From positions 33,161,425 to 33,225,424 of the forward strand of contig CAIIXF020000010.1 in NCBI GenBank assembly GCA_903813345.2: a DNA stretch of 64,000 nucleotides, written 5' to 3'. Under the pieces are notes generated by a model, which saw only the letters and a list, made by a program, of their open reading frames with translations, was not told where the DNA came from and searched no databases. Of this stretch, positions 45,859-57,388 are shown piece after piece. Origin of the DNA: Owenia fusiformis. Lineage: Eukaryota > Annelida > Polychaeta > Sabellida > Oweniidae. The stretch's first letter is position 1, and each line of letters starts with the position of its first letter. A program made the position numbers and the translations under genes.

Positions 45859-47921
45859 TTAACATGATGATTTAACAGTATTGTAAATTTCGGGTGTGAT
45901 AGCTGAAACATCTGCTCCAGTGTCTAGCTTGAACTGCACATGCTTTTGATTTAACATCAACAAAGTATCAAATTCATCACACTGAGGTTTGTTTGAAGTC
46001 AACAACCCTATAAAGGCATGATCAAGATCTCTAGACGCTGTAACATGATCAACGTTATCGACTTTAGATAGGCAATATTTAGCCCAGTGGCCATATCCGG
46101 AACATTTCCCACATTGTGAATTTTTGGCTTTGCATTTAGCTTTAATATGTGGCATTCCACCGCATCTGGTACACTTAGAATTTGTAGCATTAGCTGGTGA
46201 TTTGTCTTGTCCTGATCTCCTTTTGTTATGTGAACGATTCCTATTGCCCTTAAAACCGCCTTTCGAATTGGAGATTTCCTGAATCGCAGACTGGCTAGTA
46301 GGGATTCTTAACTGTTCTTGTTGCTTATGAACAGCTGCCTTGGATTTCACAGCGTCCATTGCAGATTTTAGTGTTAACTTTGAGTCGAGTTGCAGCTTTT
46401 CTGACAATCGAGCATTGTGATATACCGACTACAATACGGTCTCTGATGAATTGTTCACGACGAGTTTCTCCCACAACAGGAGCGTCAAAATCGCAATGCT
46501 CCGACAAGGAATACAAATTAGTAATGAAATTATCAACGGACTCACCGTCTTCTTGAATTCTTCTGTTAAATGTAGCTCGTTAGAATATAACATTATGTCG
46601 AACAATGAAGTAATCTTGAAATTTTGCTTTGACGCACTTATAGTTTTCACTGTCTTCACCAGCTGCGGTAAAAGTAAAACTCTGGAAGATATCCTCAGCG
46701 AATTCTCCCATATGGTAAATTAAACTTAATTTTTTGAGTTTTATCTCCAGACTCATTTAGGTTTGAAGCTATCATATACCGCTCAAATCGCCTTATCCAT
46801 TTCAGTGATCTCCCCAGGATTTTTTCATAGCAGAGGGGGATTTTTTAACAAGTTTCGCCGCTCGCTTCGCTCGCATGATTTTTGTGCAAATTTTTGCCGC
46901 TCGTTTCGCTCGCTATATAAACACCAATTCTCATATAGAAAACCTTTTATTTAACAATACATGATAATATGCTTGTAGTGTCATGAGTTTTCATTGTTCA
47001 TTGTGTTTCCTTAAAGTCTTCTGTCCCTACATCTTCTGGGGTGCATGTCAAACCACCTCCCCCATGCTGCCTCAAAATCGAACACCTCTTCCCTTGGTCC
47101 ATTTATGATAATGTTGAGGACCCTGTCCACTGTTTCTACTTTCATTCTATTCTTTAGATAAGTCTTTTCAATTTTACCCATTTTTTGAATTTCCCGCATA
47201 AAGAACCGGAAGTCGAACTTCTTTATCATGACAACCATCAAAAGCAAGTTTGAACATTAATTCGTTCGCAATTATAATAACTATTAATAAAAAATAATAC
47301 TTCATTGTCAAATTGTAGTTTTAGTCGTTTTTATGTTTGTTTTATTCCAAATTGGCGATTTTGATGATCGGTGATCATATCACTCCGCGTTGCAGTATAG
47401 GGGTAATCTGCGCCAGGTTCAACTGTTAACTTTTTCTAATTTTCTGAACGCACGCATCAAATGAACGATTTTGATAGGTTAGAATGTTTTGAGCACATGC
47501 GCATACGTAGTCAAATCAAGTGATCGAACCGAACCTGGGGCAGATTATTTCTATGACGCACGATTAGTAATAGATAATTTGATTGGATATTTCGTAACTA
47601 ATCATGAGTTTTGAGCCAATCAGAAGACATTTAAGATTCGGCCTTCGGAATGGCAAATCGGGAAAAACTTTTTGAAAATTTTTTGAATTTAATGTGATTT
47701 CGTCGAATATCCAGGAGAATAAAATAATGTACGTAAGTTTTGAAGTAGCGGGGCGCTAAGCAGGGCGGGCGAAGCAAGCAGGGGGGGAACAGGGCGGGGA
47801 AAACGAATGAGCAGGGGGGAGCGCCATGCAATTAGATTCTGGGGAGAACCCAGCATTTTGTCCATAACTCTGGCTTTGAGGAGTCCAATGGCTCAGGAGG
47901 CTGAACAAGCAGATTTGCCAT
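45859..47921 (-). pseudogene. Element 2 gag and protease start, interrupted
   Basis: The gag start (ATG at 47921, MANLLVQPPEPLD) runs to about 47854, then is cut by transposon X (46803-47853). The frame picks up again at 46802 with gag conserved residues (RRFERY), shifts frame near 46690-46720 and near 46400, and ends with two zinc knuckles (CTRCGGMPHIKAKC, CGKCSGYGHWAKYC). The protease active-site region is FKLDTGADVSAI. Confidence 0.85.
46803..47853. mobile_element. TIR DNA transposon family X, copy 2 (1,051 bp), inside gag
   Basis: It has the same ends as copy 1 in reverse orientation (CAGTGATCTCCCCAGGAT ... GGGGAGAACCCAG) and a 5-bp duplication CATTT at 46798-46802 and 47854-47858. It lacks ~240 bp that copy 1 has in its coding stretch. 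The gag frame of element 2 matches exactly on both sides once one CATTT is discounted, proving a clean insertion. Confidence 0.85.
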
Positions 47922-48160
47922 ATTGATTTGGTACAGTTCACATATATCATATATTGTTGAATATTATAATATGCACATATATATACAGGAGTACTGTCTA
48001 GTAACCTCTTGTATGTTGAGATATGATATTTTCGAAAATATAACTTATTTTCCAAGGAAAAATGTCACCTGGTTTTCAAAATATCCACAATAATCCATCA
48101 ACATCTGCTCCCACTGTCGATTTTTACGCAGTTTGAACTGTCCTCAGTGTAGAAATATAT

Positions 48161-48171
48161 ATCTGACACCA
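48161..48171 (-). other. Primer-binding site (tRNA-Leu type) of element 2
   Basis: The minus strand reads TGGTGTCAGAT immediately after ...TTTTTAACA, a CA-ended LTR border. It lies ~240 bp upstream of the gag ATG, the normal arrangement. Confidence 0.65.
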
Positions 48172-49080
48172 TGTTAAAAATATAGTTACTTATAAAAATA
48201 CAATAAGTATACAATATATAAATGGCACATCATCTGTACCATAATCACATGATACATATATAATATAAAAATATGTATTTCACAAAACAGTCCCCTCTGA
48301 TCCAAATACTGAGTTGGCTTAGCATGTAAGTAGGTTTAGGTTTAGGGACTTATTGAATGCTGGGTTAGCACATTCCTACTGGGAATCCAGCCTCAAGGCA
48401 ACATATGGAACTCCTCATCACCCCGCTATAAATGAGTAACGGGGAATCCCAAAATTCCTGTGAGGTATTTTCTGAATTCCACTAGAATATCTGCAACCGA
48501 AGGCTTTTTCAAGACCAACACTGATTCACAAAATATAATTTATGAGAAACTTCACACCCCAAGCAAAGAATCTACCATTACTATCAGCTGATTACCAGAG
48601 TAAGGTTTCATGATCAATGTCTGCATTCACCAAAACTGGGCAAAAATTAAGACAACAAAACAATTTATCACTCAGAAAAGTCCCAATTAAGGCCCAATGC
48701 ACTTAAATTGTCGAAAAAATATAAGTAAGTTTACTTTCCAAAACCACAGACCATTCAAGGGTTTTTAGAACCAAGTTTCAAGACAATAACTACAAGTTTG
48801 CTTACTACTTCTATTATTTACAGTATATTACATAGTTTTCAAATGTTTCAAAAGTCCAATTTGAATTAATCGCCACCAAAAGTTAAATTTTACTAGCCTA
48901 AAATTAAAACTGATCTCGAAAGTCCATAAGTGAAGGTTAGCTTAAGGATGAACTGATTCTAAAAAGTTATAGTTAAAGTATTCTAAAATACTTCAAAAAG
49001 TCCAGGATAATTTAGGTTTCTTTATTTATTTACAGTCCCAAAAAGTTCACATTCTGCTATCATCGTGCGTAATCCTACTG
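48172..49080. other. Probable 5' LTR sequence of element 2 and non-coding DNA
   Basis: By position the 5' LTR of element 2 should start here and extend upward. No matching second LTR was found below 43121, so its outer border is undetermined. No gene was seen. Confidence 0.35.
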
Positions 49081-49096
49081 ATATTAAAAATCGAAA

Positions 49097-49760
49097 TCAA
49101 AGTCTAGGGGTTCTAGAGTCCCAATGTACCAGGCCTTGGCAGACTCTGGTCCATCCCACTGTTCTCCTTCTCTGCTTCTCAAGGCATTCCTGGACCCAAT
49201 CCAACAATTGCATGTCTAGAGATGCACCTAACCCGGTTTGTGGCCATAGGGGATCTTTCTTCTCCCCATCTGCATCCCCTGTTCGGCCTGTGGAAGATCC
49301 AGCTGAAGCTGCACCAGTCGAAGCAGTTGGTGTTGTACTAGCCACCAATGCAGGTGTCGTGGAGGTGGAAGCTGACGGCTTGGAAGTAAAGGTCAGACCT
49401 GTCGACCTGGGTCCATCTACAACAGTGATGGCCCGCAATACCCTTTTTGGTTGTTTGTTCAGGGGCTCTTCCCTTCCGGGGGATAGGGCATGCTGTCGCA
49501 GGCGATGCAACTGTAATAGTTCCTCATCATTGGGGCAATACTTTGCCCCACACCCCCATACCCCACACAACTCAGTCTCCCGATGTGCACAGGCAATGTG
49601 CACATCCAAAGCCTCTTGTGTTTCGAATGTCTTCCAGCAGAAATACGCCCGCTCGTGATTCCATCCCAATGGTGGCGGGATCTGTTCTCTGCAATCCTTG
49701 CCTTTCCTCCCGCTCCTGTGCAAGCTTTAACACCAGAGCAGCTCTAAAGGCACTTGTCAT
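49097..49760 (-). CDS. C2H2-like zinc-finger open frame, unknown
   Basis: A ~208-codon frame that is more GC-rich than its surroundings. Near the start are two Cys/His clusters resembling C2H2 fingers: FCWKTFETQEALDVHIACAH, and a second with CGVWGCGAKYC followed by LLQLHRLRQH. A Ser/Thr/Ala/Pro-rich low-complexity region (about residues 110-150) follows, then MQLLDWVQECLEKQRRR. The 5' end is uncertain: another frame continues upstream to about 49760 (LKLAQEREERQG). It could be a retroelement accessory ORF or a host gene fragment. The opposite strand is also open but has no recognisable domain. Confidence 0.4.
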
Positions 49761-49862
49761 AACAATGGTGGTTAATATGATTATAAAATATATTAATGAA
49801 TATATATTTTTAATTGCTCAACCTGACTCTCCCTTGATGACCCTAATATGTCTCATACTCTT

Positions 49863-50180
49863 CTAGCCACCCTGGCTTCTTACGTTCCCGGCCCCTTTTT
49901 TCCATGACCTTAATAGGCTCATCAACATCTGTTTCAAACTCATGAGCAGACTTTTCTTTGACATTGGAAACATACTTTTTCAAGCGATCATGGTGGATTA
50001 CTTTCTTTTCCTTTTCATTAATTTTGATGAGGTAACGTAAATCATCTATTTTTTCCATCACCTCATATGGGTCATGCCACTAAAGTGCAAATTTTGACGT
50101 TTGACCCACTTTCACAGCCGGAATGTGTACCCAAACTAGTGAACCCTTGTCATATGCTTTTAAATTGGTTTTCAGCTGCA
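49863..50180 (-). pseudogene. C-terminal end of another gypsy integrase (element 4)
   Basis: The minus strand reads YDKGSLVWVHIPAVKVGQ, then one stop, then WHDPYEVMEKIDDLRYLIKI and VIHHDRLKKY. This matches the GPY/F-type module found after the integrase core in many metazoan gypsy elements. The end is ERKKPGWLEEYETY and a stop, followed by a purine tract (AAGGGAGAG). The rest of the element is missing upstream. Confidence 0.65.
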
Positions 50181-50255
50181 AGCTGCTTAAAGGTATGATT
50201 TTCTTGTTCCGGAACCGAAATGTTTAATAAGTGTTCCGTGTTCCGACCCGAGAGC

Positions 50256-51370
50256 CTAATTCCGCGGAACGGTACAAAATTGGGTTTCAGTGACACCTCT
50301 TTGTTTTACCCCAACTAATTTTTTCGATAATGAGTTAAGCATGGATGGAGTGATGCGAGTTCGTTTATCGACTCTTCCTTTCATTTTTTGAAGACTCTTT
50401 GAGCCTTGTTTTATCGAAAAATGGACTGATGGGTCTGGTTTATTGTTCATTTTGTGGTTATATCCAATGGCTGTATGCGTATTGACGAAGTGGCATAGCC
50501 TTCTTTATGTAGCTTGCTGATAAATAGTTGCATGTGCTCTTGGCTAAGAGGTAAAATTGGTATATGGAACTATTTTCCAGAAGTAATCAATTTATCCCAC
50601 GTTCTTTCATAAAGGTACTGTGTCCCTTGTGACTGCACTTTCAATTAGGGAGTTGAAAACATCTTGAAGTTCTGAGGAAGAAGATGTTTCGGTATTTCTT
50701 GATTTCTTGATGTAGCTTTCTGAACTTCTGGAGCAGATTATGTGCAATAGCATCAGCTGCTTCGTTCTCAACATCTGGAAAATGAATTGCCTTGAGTAAT
50801 ATGTTGTGTTGCAGACATTGTAACATTAGCCTTCTCGATAAAGGCATTAATTTTCTGTCCCGTGATTCCCCATAGATCCATTCATTTCTAAAGACCCCCC
50901 AAAGCCAACCCCCTGAGTTGCATCGGTGGTTAAAGTATGATTTTTCCTTTTTTCCCATTCTTGATCAAGAAAGAAAGATCTCCTATTGAAATTTTGAATG
51001 AAGGTATCCCAGATAGACAGGTCTATTTTGACTTCTGGCGTAGGCCTTATGTGCCAATGCTGTTCTCTAACTTGCATAGTCAAATTGATAATACATCTGA
51101 GGAAGGTATTACCAAATGGAACTATGATTGTACAATACTGCAAGAAACCAATCAGACTTTGAAGCTCACGTTTGGTTAATTTTTCCTGTTTTTTTGTATT
51201 TCTTTACTAAGTTCCGAGCCTTTAAAACTTTGTTCAAAGGTAAGCACAATTCTTTTCTGATTGTGTCTATTTCAATGCCTGCGAATGCATTTTCTTCAAA
51301 AGTCGGCCTTAAATTAAATAAGGCCTTAAATGCTTTTTGGCCTAAAATTGATTTTGGGCCCAATTTCTTT
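50256..51370 (-). pseudogene. DIRS/Ngaro-type retroelement relic: RT end, RNase H, tyrosine recombinase
   Basis: From 51363 on the minus strand: the RT thumb region GIEIDTIRKELCLPLNKV, then KLTKRELQSLIGFLQY and FGNTFLRCIINLT. RNase H follows with KIDLSIWDTFIQNFNRRSFF, the TDATQGVGFGG motif and, after a frameshift at about 50900, HNILLKAIHFPDVENEAADA. Next, 50640-50450 reads ERTWDKLITSGK, a stop, LPLSQEHMQLFISKLHKEG, the SAM-like N-terminal domain of tyrosine recombinases. 50450-50256 reads GSKSLQKMKGRVDKRTRITP. Order RT-RNase H-recombinase is the signature of DIRS-like elements. The catalytic R-H-x-x-R-Y part is missing. Confidence 0.7.
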
Positions 51371-51601
51371 TTCTAAAAAGCTAAATGACTTTAGCAGTTG
51401 AAAATATGCAGGCATTTTCATATAATATATAATTTTTTATGGTTAAATCTTCACCTATTTATAGATTGCAACACAATATATATGGACTTTGCTTCAAATA
51501 TATTATTATTTTGGATGGAAATATACACATATACATTTCATATATTCTTATAATTGTCTATTCTTATTTTATTATTTATAGTCAATTAAGTATGGCATTA
51601 C

Positions 51602-51700
51602 CTTCTTTATCAAGTGTTTCACATTCCACACCCATGTCCTGCATTGAAAAGACTAAGTCATCTATGATTGCAAGCAATGGTGTGATGACAATAGCCGTGT
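51602..51700 (-). pseudogene. RecQ-like helicase exon, duplicate copy 1
   Basis: The minus strand reads HTAIVITPLLAIIDDLVFSM, then QDMGVECETLDKEG, followed by a GT donor (GAAG|GTAATG). This fits the motif Ia region of RecQ-family DNA helicases (pattern VVVISPLLALMxDQV). I see no in-phase AG acceptor just upstream, because a TAA lies directly before the block, so correct splicing is doubtful. Confidence 0.5.
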
Positions 51701-51832
51701 GATTTTATCTTTGTCAATCTAAAATTAAATATATTGTTATTTTGGATGAAAATATACACATATACATTTCATATATTCTTATAATTGTCTATTCTTATTT
51801 CATTATTCATTGTCAATTAAGTATGGCATTAC

Positions 51833-51931
51833 CTTCTTTATCAAGTGTTTCACATTCCACACCCATGTCCTGCATTGAAAAGACTAAGTCATCTATGATT
51901 GCAAGCAATGGTGTGATGACAATAGCCGTGT
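51833..51931 (-). pseudogene. RecQ-like helicase exon, duplicate copy 2
   Basis: This has the same peptide and donor as the copy at 51602-51700, 231 bp away. Two copies of one exon in tandem would not give a working helicase unless one is skipped. The Walker A-containing exon lies at 58172-58380. Confidence 0.5.
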
Positions 51932-52128
51932 GATTTTATCTTTGTCAATCTAAAATGAAATTTCTAAGTAATGCTTGTTTTTGAATGATCTGCTTGCTTT
52001 ACATTAAAAAGTAATGGACAAAGTTGTTGGTACATGTGAAGATCAACCAATTAGCAATGAGTTGTTGACACTGTGTTACATCAATGAAAATACATTTCAA
52101 GATATGGCACATGTCCTGCATTGGGGAT

Positions 52129-52914
52129 TTAGGGTAATCCACTTTTAATCATATTGACATCATCAAAATTCACCTTTGATTTATTTCTATACACTTGTTC
52201 TTTTTGTCTAACATCATGCAAGAACGGCCAATGTGGAGTTAACTGAGAAGTGGTTGTAGGTACCTGATTTCTTAGTTTCCTACCAAACAGTAATTCTGCA
52301 GGGGATCTACCATTTGACAATGGGGTGGAACGGTAAGCTAGAAGTGCCTTATATGGATCTTCTGATTTCTTGATTAGATTCTTAACTGTCTTCACCGCGC
52401 GTTCCACAGCACCATTACTCTGAGGAAAAATCGGACTAGATGTCACGTGGTCAAACTGATAATCACGAGAAAACTCTTTGAATTCATACGCAGAGTATTG
52501 AGGTCCATTATCGGATCGAACTTTTTCTGGGATTCCATGTCTCGCAAAAATCGATTTTAAGTTAAGTATGACTTCCTTAGCTGACTCTTCCCTCAATTTT
52601 GCAATTTCGAAAATACGTGAAAAATAATCAACTATGATTAACCAAACTTTGCCTCTTAAGAAATACAGATCTGAGCCAACGACTTGCCATGGCCTCTGAG
52701 GAAATTCTGAAGGAATCATTGGTTCATAGGATTTATCACGATGTTCTGCACATTGTGTGCATTTGTACACAAGATCAGCAATTTGTGATGAAAGACCGTG
52801 CCACCACAGACTCTGTATGGCTCGCTCGCCCATAAGATACAGGTTTCCAGTCGCATTGGGAATTTTCGCGCTGGTAAATCGCTGCGCCCAGACCATGCTT
52901 TGAGGCATCCGCAC
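52129..52914 (-). pseudogene. Element 3 integrase
   Basis: Integrase core with GSDLYFLRGKVWLIIVDYFS, RSDNGPQYS and SNGAVERAVKTVKNL, preceded by CTQCAEHRD and followed by ELLFGRKLRNQVP. The first ~30 residues derive from the RNase H region (out of place through a deletion). After KSKVNFDDV the normal C-terminal domain is missing and a stop follows at once. Confidence 0.85.
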
Positions 52915-54063
52915 TTACTGTAGTTTCATGATTTGGATCATAATGTTTTAACGCAGTATTTGAGCAAAGTTCCTTTTTGATACTATCGAATGCATTTTGC
53001 TGAGAATTTCCCCATGTAAACTCGTAGTCAGAGGAAGTCAAATCTCGCAGTGGTTTCGAAAGTTCGGCTAAGTTAGACGTAAACTTACCTAAATGATGAA
53101 CCATGCCTAAAAATCTACGTACGCCATGTATGTCTGTAGGTGCACTCATTTCTGATATTGCGGAAACTTTTTCAGGATCAGGAGAGACGCCTTTTTCTGA
53201 GACTATAGTCCTAAGGAATTTTACACTCGATGTCCCAAAAACGCATTTATCTTTGTTCAAAGTCATGTCTGAGGCTTGTAGTTTCATGAGAACTTGATTT
53301 ACACGAGTATCATGTTCCGCTTTTGACCTACCATATATGAGTATATCATCCATATGACAGACAACACCCGGAAGTGATTCTAGGATTTGACACATCCGTT
53401 TTTGGAAATATTCTGGGGCTGAATTGATACCAAATGGCAGTCTATTGAAACAGTAACGTCCAAATTGAGTCATGAATGTAGTCAATAGTCGAGATTCTTC
53501 GTCTAGTTGAATTTGATAGAATCCGGAATTTGCATCTAGCTTTGTGAAAACTTTAGCACCAGATAACTGTTTAAGTGTTTGTTCAACAGTCGGTAACATG
53601 TAATTTTCAACCATGACATTTTCATTCAACGCAGTGAAATCAACACACACGCGAATATGACCATCGGCTTTATCAATAGGTACTATTGGAAAACACCATT
53701 CTGTTGGTTGATCAACTCTCGAAATAACTTCAATTTTCTCCATTGTTTCTAATTCATGTTTGAGTTTCTCATACTGTGGCAATTTTACCGCTCTTGACAT
53801 TACGACAGAACTAGGTTTCGCGTTTTCGCGTAATTTGATGTGATATTCACCATCTAGCTTACCTAACCCCGTGAAAAGTTTAGGAAATTTCACAAGAGGA
53901 GAAGCTGAAACTGAATCAATGTTACAATCAGTGTTACAATCAATGTTACATGTATCTACCCTTTTAAGGAGTTGCATAGCCTTTATGTCAGGTTTACCTA
54001 ACAGAGGCTTTACTAGATTTTTGACAACGTAAACATCAGTTTTCTCTGGTTCAGACTTAGACT
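52860..54063 (-). pseudogene. Element 3 reverse transcriptase and RNase H start
   Basis: RT motifs: QPTEWCFPIVPIDKADGHIR, VCVDFTALNENV, FTKLDANSGFYQIQLDE, FGRYCFNRLPFGINSAPEYF and CHMDDILIYGRSKAEH with the MDD active site. The connection domain (HGVRRFLGMVHHLGKFTSNL) and the first RNase H strands (TTVSADASKHGLGAA) follow. The final ~25 residues of the longest frame, after CDWKPV, are out-of-frame read-through past the deletion. Confidence 0.9.
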
Positions 54064-54079
54064 CAGTATAGATGGAAGT

Positions 54080-54785
54080 TTAAAACATGCCTAGAACTTT
54101 GAGCTGATTGTGACCTGGCCCATAAAGTTGTTTCTTAGGTTTCAACAGTTTTACATACTTATTTTCAGATTTGATCTTATTGAAGTCTTTGTCTGATACA
54201 AGAGAAACTTCTGCACCTGTGTCAATATTGAAAGATAAATTTGTATTTTCAACTTTCAAATTTATATCATATTCGTCATCAACAGATTGCACATTTTCTA
54301 CAGCAGCAGAAGTAATGTGACCAATAAATGCATGTGTAACTGATTCACTAGTTACATTATGAACGGCATTTTTTGTAGATCTGCATACAATTCCCCAATG
54401 TCCGATTCGCGAACATTTCGAACACTTCGAATCGTTTGGTGGGCAATCTTGACGTGAATGATGTCTCGGCTTACCACATCGGTAGCACTTGTGGTTCTCC
54501 TGAGTTGGCGTATCAGCAGACGGAGTATTCGGCTTGCTATTATTTTTACGGCGAGGTTTACGAGGGCGAGATTTAATCACTGCAACAGTCTCATGTTCAT
54601 GTTCGGGTCTAATGACCTTAATCTGGCTTGTCACCGCCTCGTTTTGTTCAGCTTTCTTAAGAGTCAAATCTGGATCAAGTTGTAGCCTTTTAGATAATTT
54701 ATCGTCTCGAATTCCAACAACAATGCGATCACATATTAGTTCCTCTCGCAGAGTACCATAATTTGTGTGTTCACTTAGACGATAT
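54080..54785 (-). pseudogene. Element 3 gag C-terminal half and protease
   Basis: The frame continues gag after the inserted DNA (RLSEHTNYGTLREELI, CDRIVVGIRDDKLSKRLQLD), followed by a basic linker and two zinc knuckles (CYRCGKPRHHSRQDC, CSKCSRIGHWGIVC). The protease region is LSFNIDTGAEVSLVS. A stop at about 54080 separates it from the RT frame. The ~14 residues before YRLSEHTNYG belong to the inserted element, not to gag. Confidence 0.85.
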
Positions 54786-56980
54786 TGTAATGACCCCGAT
54801 AGTAATTTGAGATGGTAGCGAGCCAAAATATCAGAGTCTTACAGATAAAAGAGAAAACTTGAAATATTGAATCTCTTACTATGGATATAACTAATGTACA
54901 ATACTTGGGTTTATAATATTTTATTGAAGATTACTATAATCTGTGTGGATTGGTTAGAGTCTCCCATAGAGGCTGTATGTCGCAACTCTGCGACATAAAA
55001 CGTACCACTAATTAAACAGACAATGTGATGTAATTTTAAAATATAAACATAAAAACTACTTTATTGCTTTCTTTTACAAAAATAAGTATTTGGTATCAAA
55101 AGTTGTAAATTACTTTTATTTACATGATTATGAAATTGAGCTTTAAAGACTAGGCTGTATGGTGATCACTGTATATTTACACAATTATATTATGCACCTG
55201 AAGTTTTGACTATAAATTACTCTACACTTAATGCTGTATTACCCTGACTAAGTTGGCAAGACCTGTTTGTATTTACACTACAATTACCTGATATATACAC
55301 TTGATTAGGAAATTATATACCAGACTTATGATATGAAGCACCAATTGGTTTGAGCTTAAGTGATTATATGCAAATGTATATGTTGTTTAAGTTTCTAAAC
55401 TGTTCTACTGCCTTAATAATCTAATGTAGTAGATATATTGTCCAATACAATATATCTAACACAAGAAATTACTCGCGAAGGCACAAAGTGAAAAATATCA
55501 CCCTGAGATTCTGTTAAACTGAGATTCGAAGCAGTATCAAATTATGTTAATATCAAAATATCACCTAAAAGTAGCTTATTACATGTGAAAACTACACTGC
55601 TGAATGCAGTATATTCCCCACATGAAATATCAACTGAGCTACAGTAACACAAAGTGAAATAGTATCACCTTGGAAATATAAATATAAAACTCAATGTTTG
55701 AAAATAATATGTACAATAAGCACTAGAGATATTTCAATGTACCAGACTGTCAGTTACATGTGGCAGACATAAAGCATGAAACAGTATGTCTATCACATGT
55801 TAACCAAATAACTACAATAAAAACAGTCAAATACACAATAGAAATACAGTATCTCTTCCAAACTCACAATATTAGTCACGATAAAGTATCGCAACAAAAG
55901 GAAATACTCAAAATGAAATTATGGCAAGCTTTTGGCAATTTAACCTGTACGACAAAGTGTCGAACAGACAAAAATCCAAAATAAGATCAAAATGTGTTTT
56001 ATAACACTATGACTTGATTATACTTATGTAAAGGTGTGAATCTATATCACACTAGTATAAGCAAGCTCAAATATTACTCAAATATATAAAACTATCAAAA
56101 ATGTGAGTTTATGAAATCATGTGCTCAAGTCAATGAGAATTCTATGAAAAATGACAAAGATACAGCTTCGAAAAAGTAACTTCAAAAATGCAAATCAGTC
56201 GGCCCTACTTTCTCAAAAGTTAAATGAAATACTCAAGATCAATTATATAAGCAAAATACCAATGCAACTCTTGACACTGAGATGAATTAAGGCATCAAAA
56301 TTTTGAATCTGCATGAGATGCAAAAATGGCCGCCCAAAATTCAACAAGTGTGAATCGGCCGTTTCCAAAAACTGATATCTCACTTCAAAAAGTGTAATTG
56401 GCTGAATGCCTACGATCCCTGGGTCTGGTGTTAGTTCGACAATTAAGTAAAACTATATCTTACACCGGGAAAGTAATTGGGAAGCATACAAATCAACCAA
56501 ATATTTAAAGCATACCTATCTGTCCTGTGTTGTTTACGAATATTGACGAAGATGTAAATTGAATATGAGAGAGAAGGCCTCTGATTGGCTGAAAATATCA
56601 CGTGACTTTGAAACTGTCGATTTACTGCAAAAGTACGTGACATTACCTGAATAAAAACTTACCATATTGATCTTTAAATCAATATTGATCATAGCATGTT
56701 GCATTTACATCGAAATGACTATGCAAAAGTGGTGAAATACGATGTAATTAAATAAAATGAATCATAATCCAAAACGAGGCTGTGACCCCGGAAGCTCACA
56801 TAAACACAAAAATAATTTCGGGGAGAAGTAAAATCTCCAAATAAAATTAAATTTCACCACCTTTACAGAAATCTACTCAGTCCCCACTTGTGGCGGAAGC
56901 AAGGTAAGACAATGTGACACCGTCTAGCGTACTAAGAACAAAATGACACTATCTAGAACTATTGCTAGACAGTAGTCACA
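54786..56980. mobile_element. 2,195-bp solo-LTR-like insertion in gag of element 3
   Basis: Plus-strand ends are TGTAATGACCCC and AGTAGTCACA, with TG...CA termini. ATAT is duplicated at 54782-54785 and 56981-56984. The gag frame breaks off at 56985 and resumes exactly at 54785. No gag or pol frame lies inside, so this is probably a solo LTR (of unknown orientation) or a non-autonomous LTR element. Near its right end GTGACACCGTCTAGCGTACTAAGA and a degenerate partner (GACACTATCTAGAACTATTG) form a short internal repeat. The 4-bp duplication size agrees with element 1. Confidence 0.7.
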
Positions 56981-56984
56981 ATAT

Positions 56985-57388
56985 AAATCAGTAATGTATG
57001 AGTCTACACTTTCTCCCTCTTTCTGAACTCTCATATTGAATTGGGCACGCTCGTAAATAATGTTCCTTCTGCCGACTAAATGTGCGTCAAATTTGTCCAT
57101 AACCTGTTTATAACTCGGCTCACCTTCAAATTTGAACGACTGATATACATCCTCCACTTGGGCTCCCATTATATATATCAACATGTTGATCTGCTTTGGC
57201 TCTGGCTGTTTATCCAAACCAGCAGCTAAGCGGTATCGCTCAAACCGTCTCTTCCATTTAGGCCAATTTTGTGATTTTGTGATATCAGAAAAGTCAAAGC
57301 TATCTGGAGGTTGAATTGGGGCTGATAATAATGATACAGGTTGTTGCACATTTTCCAGTTGTTGCACGTTTTCTTGTACTTGCGCCAT
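56985..57388 (-). pseudogene. Element 3 gag N-terminal half
   Basis: The ATG at 57388 begins MAQVQENVQQLENVQQPVSL. Gag-conserved residues follow: WPKWKRRFERYRLAAGL, LIYIMGAQVEDVYQSF, FDAHLVGRRNIIYERAQFN and GESVDSYITDLY. The frame then runs into the inserted element and stops. Confidence 0.85.

Larger units (their letters stand above)
43121..48171 (-). mobile_element. Mag/SURL-like Ty3/gypsy element (element 2), decayed
   Basis: On the minus strand the order is primer site (48171-48161), gag (from 47921, split by a TIR transposon), zinc knuckles and protease, RT, RNase H, integrase and basic tail. Several frameshifts and one internal deletion break it. It is closest to element 3 in this window, and both share the tRNA-Leu-type primer site. 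Intact LTRs could not be matched on both sides. Confidence 0.8.
51497..51957. repeat. 231-bp direct tandem duplication containing an exon
   Basis: 51497-51725 and 51726-51957 are nearly identical head-to-tail copies. Each includes TATACACATATACATTTCAT and CACACCCATGTCCTGCATTG. Near identity implies a recent duplication. The coding part (minus strand) is described separately. Confidence 0.85.

Noticed and set aside
31375-48172. Idea that TGTTAAAAATA at 31374 and 48173 are matching LTR ends of element 2
   Set aside because: Only about 11 bases agree. The sequences beyond (31386 onwards and 48184 onwards) are unrelated, so the two are not an LTR pair.
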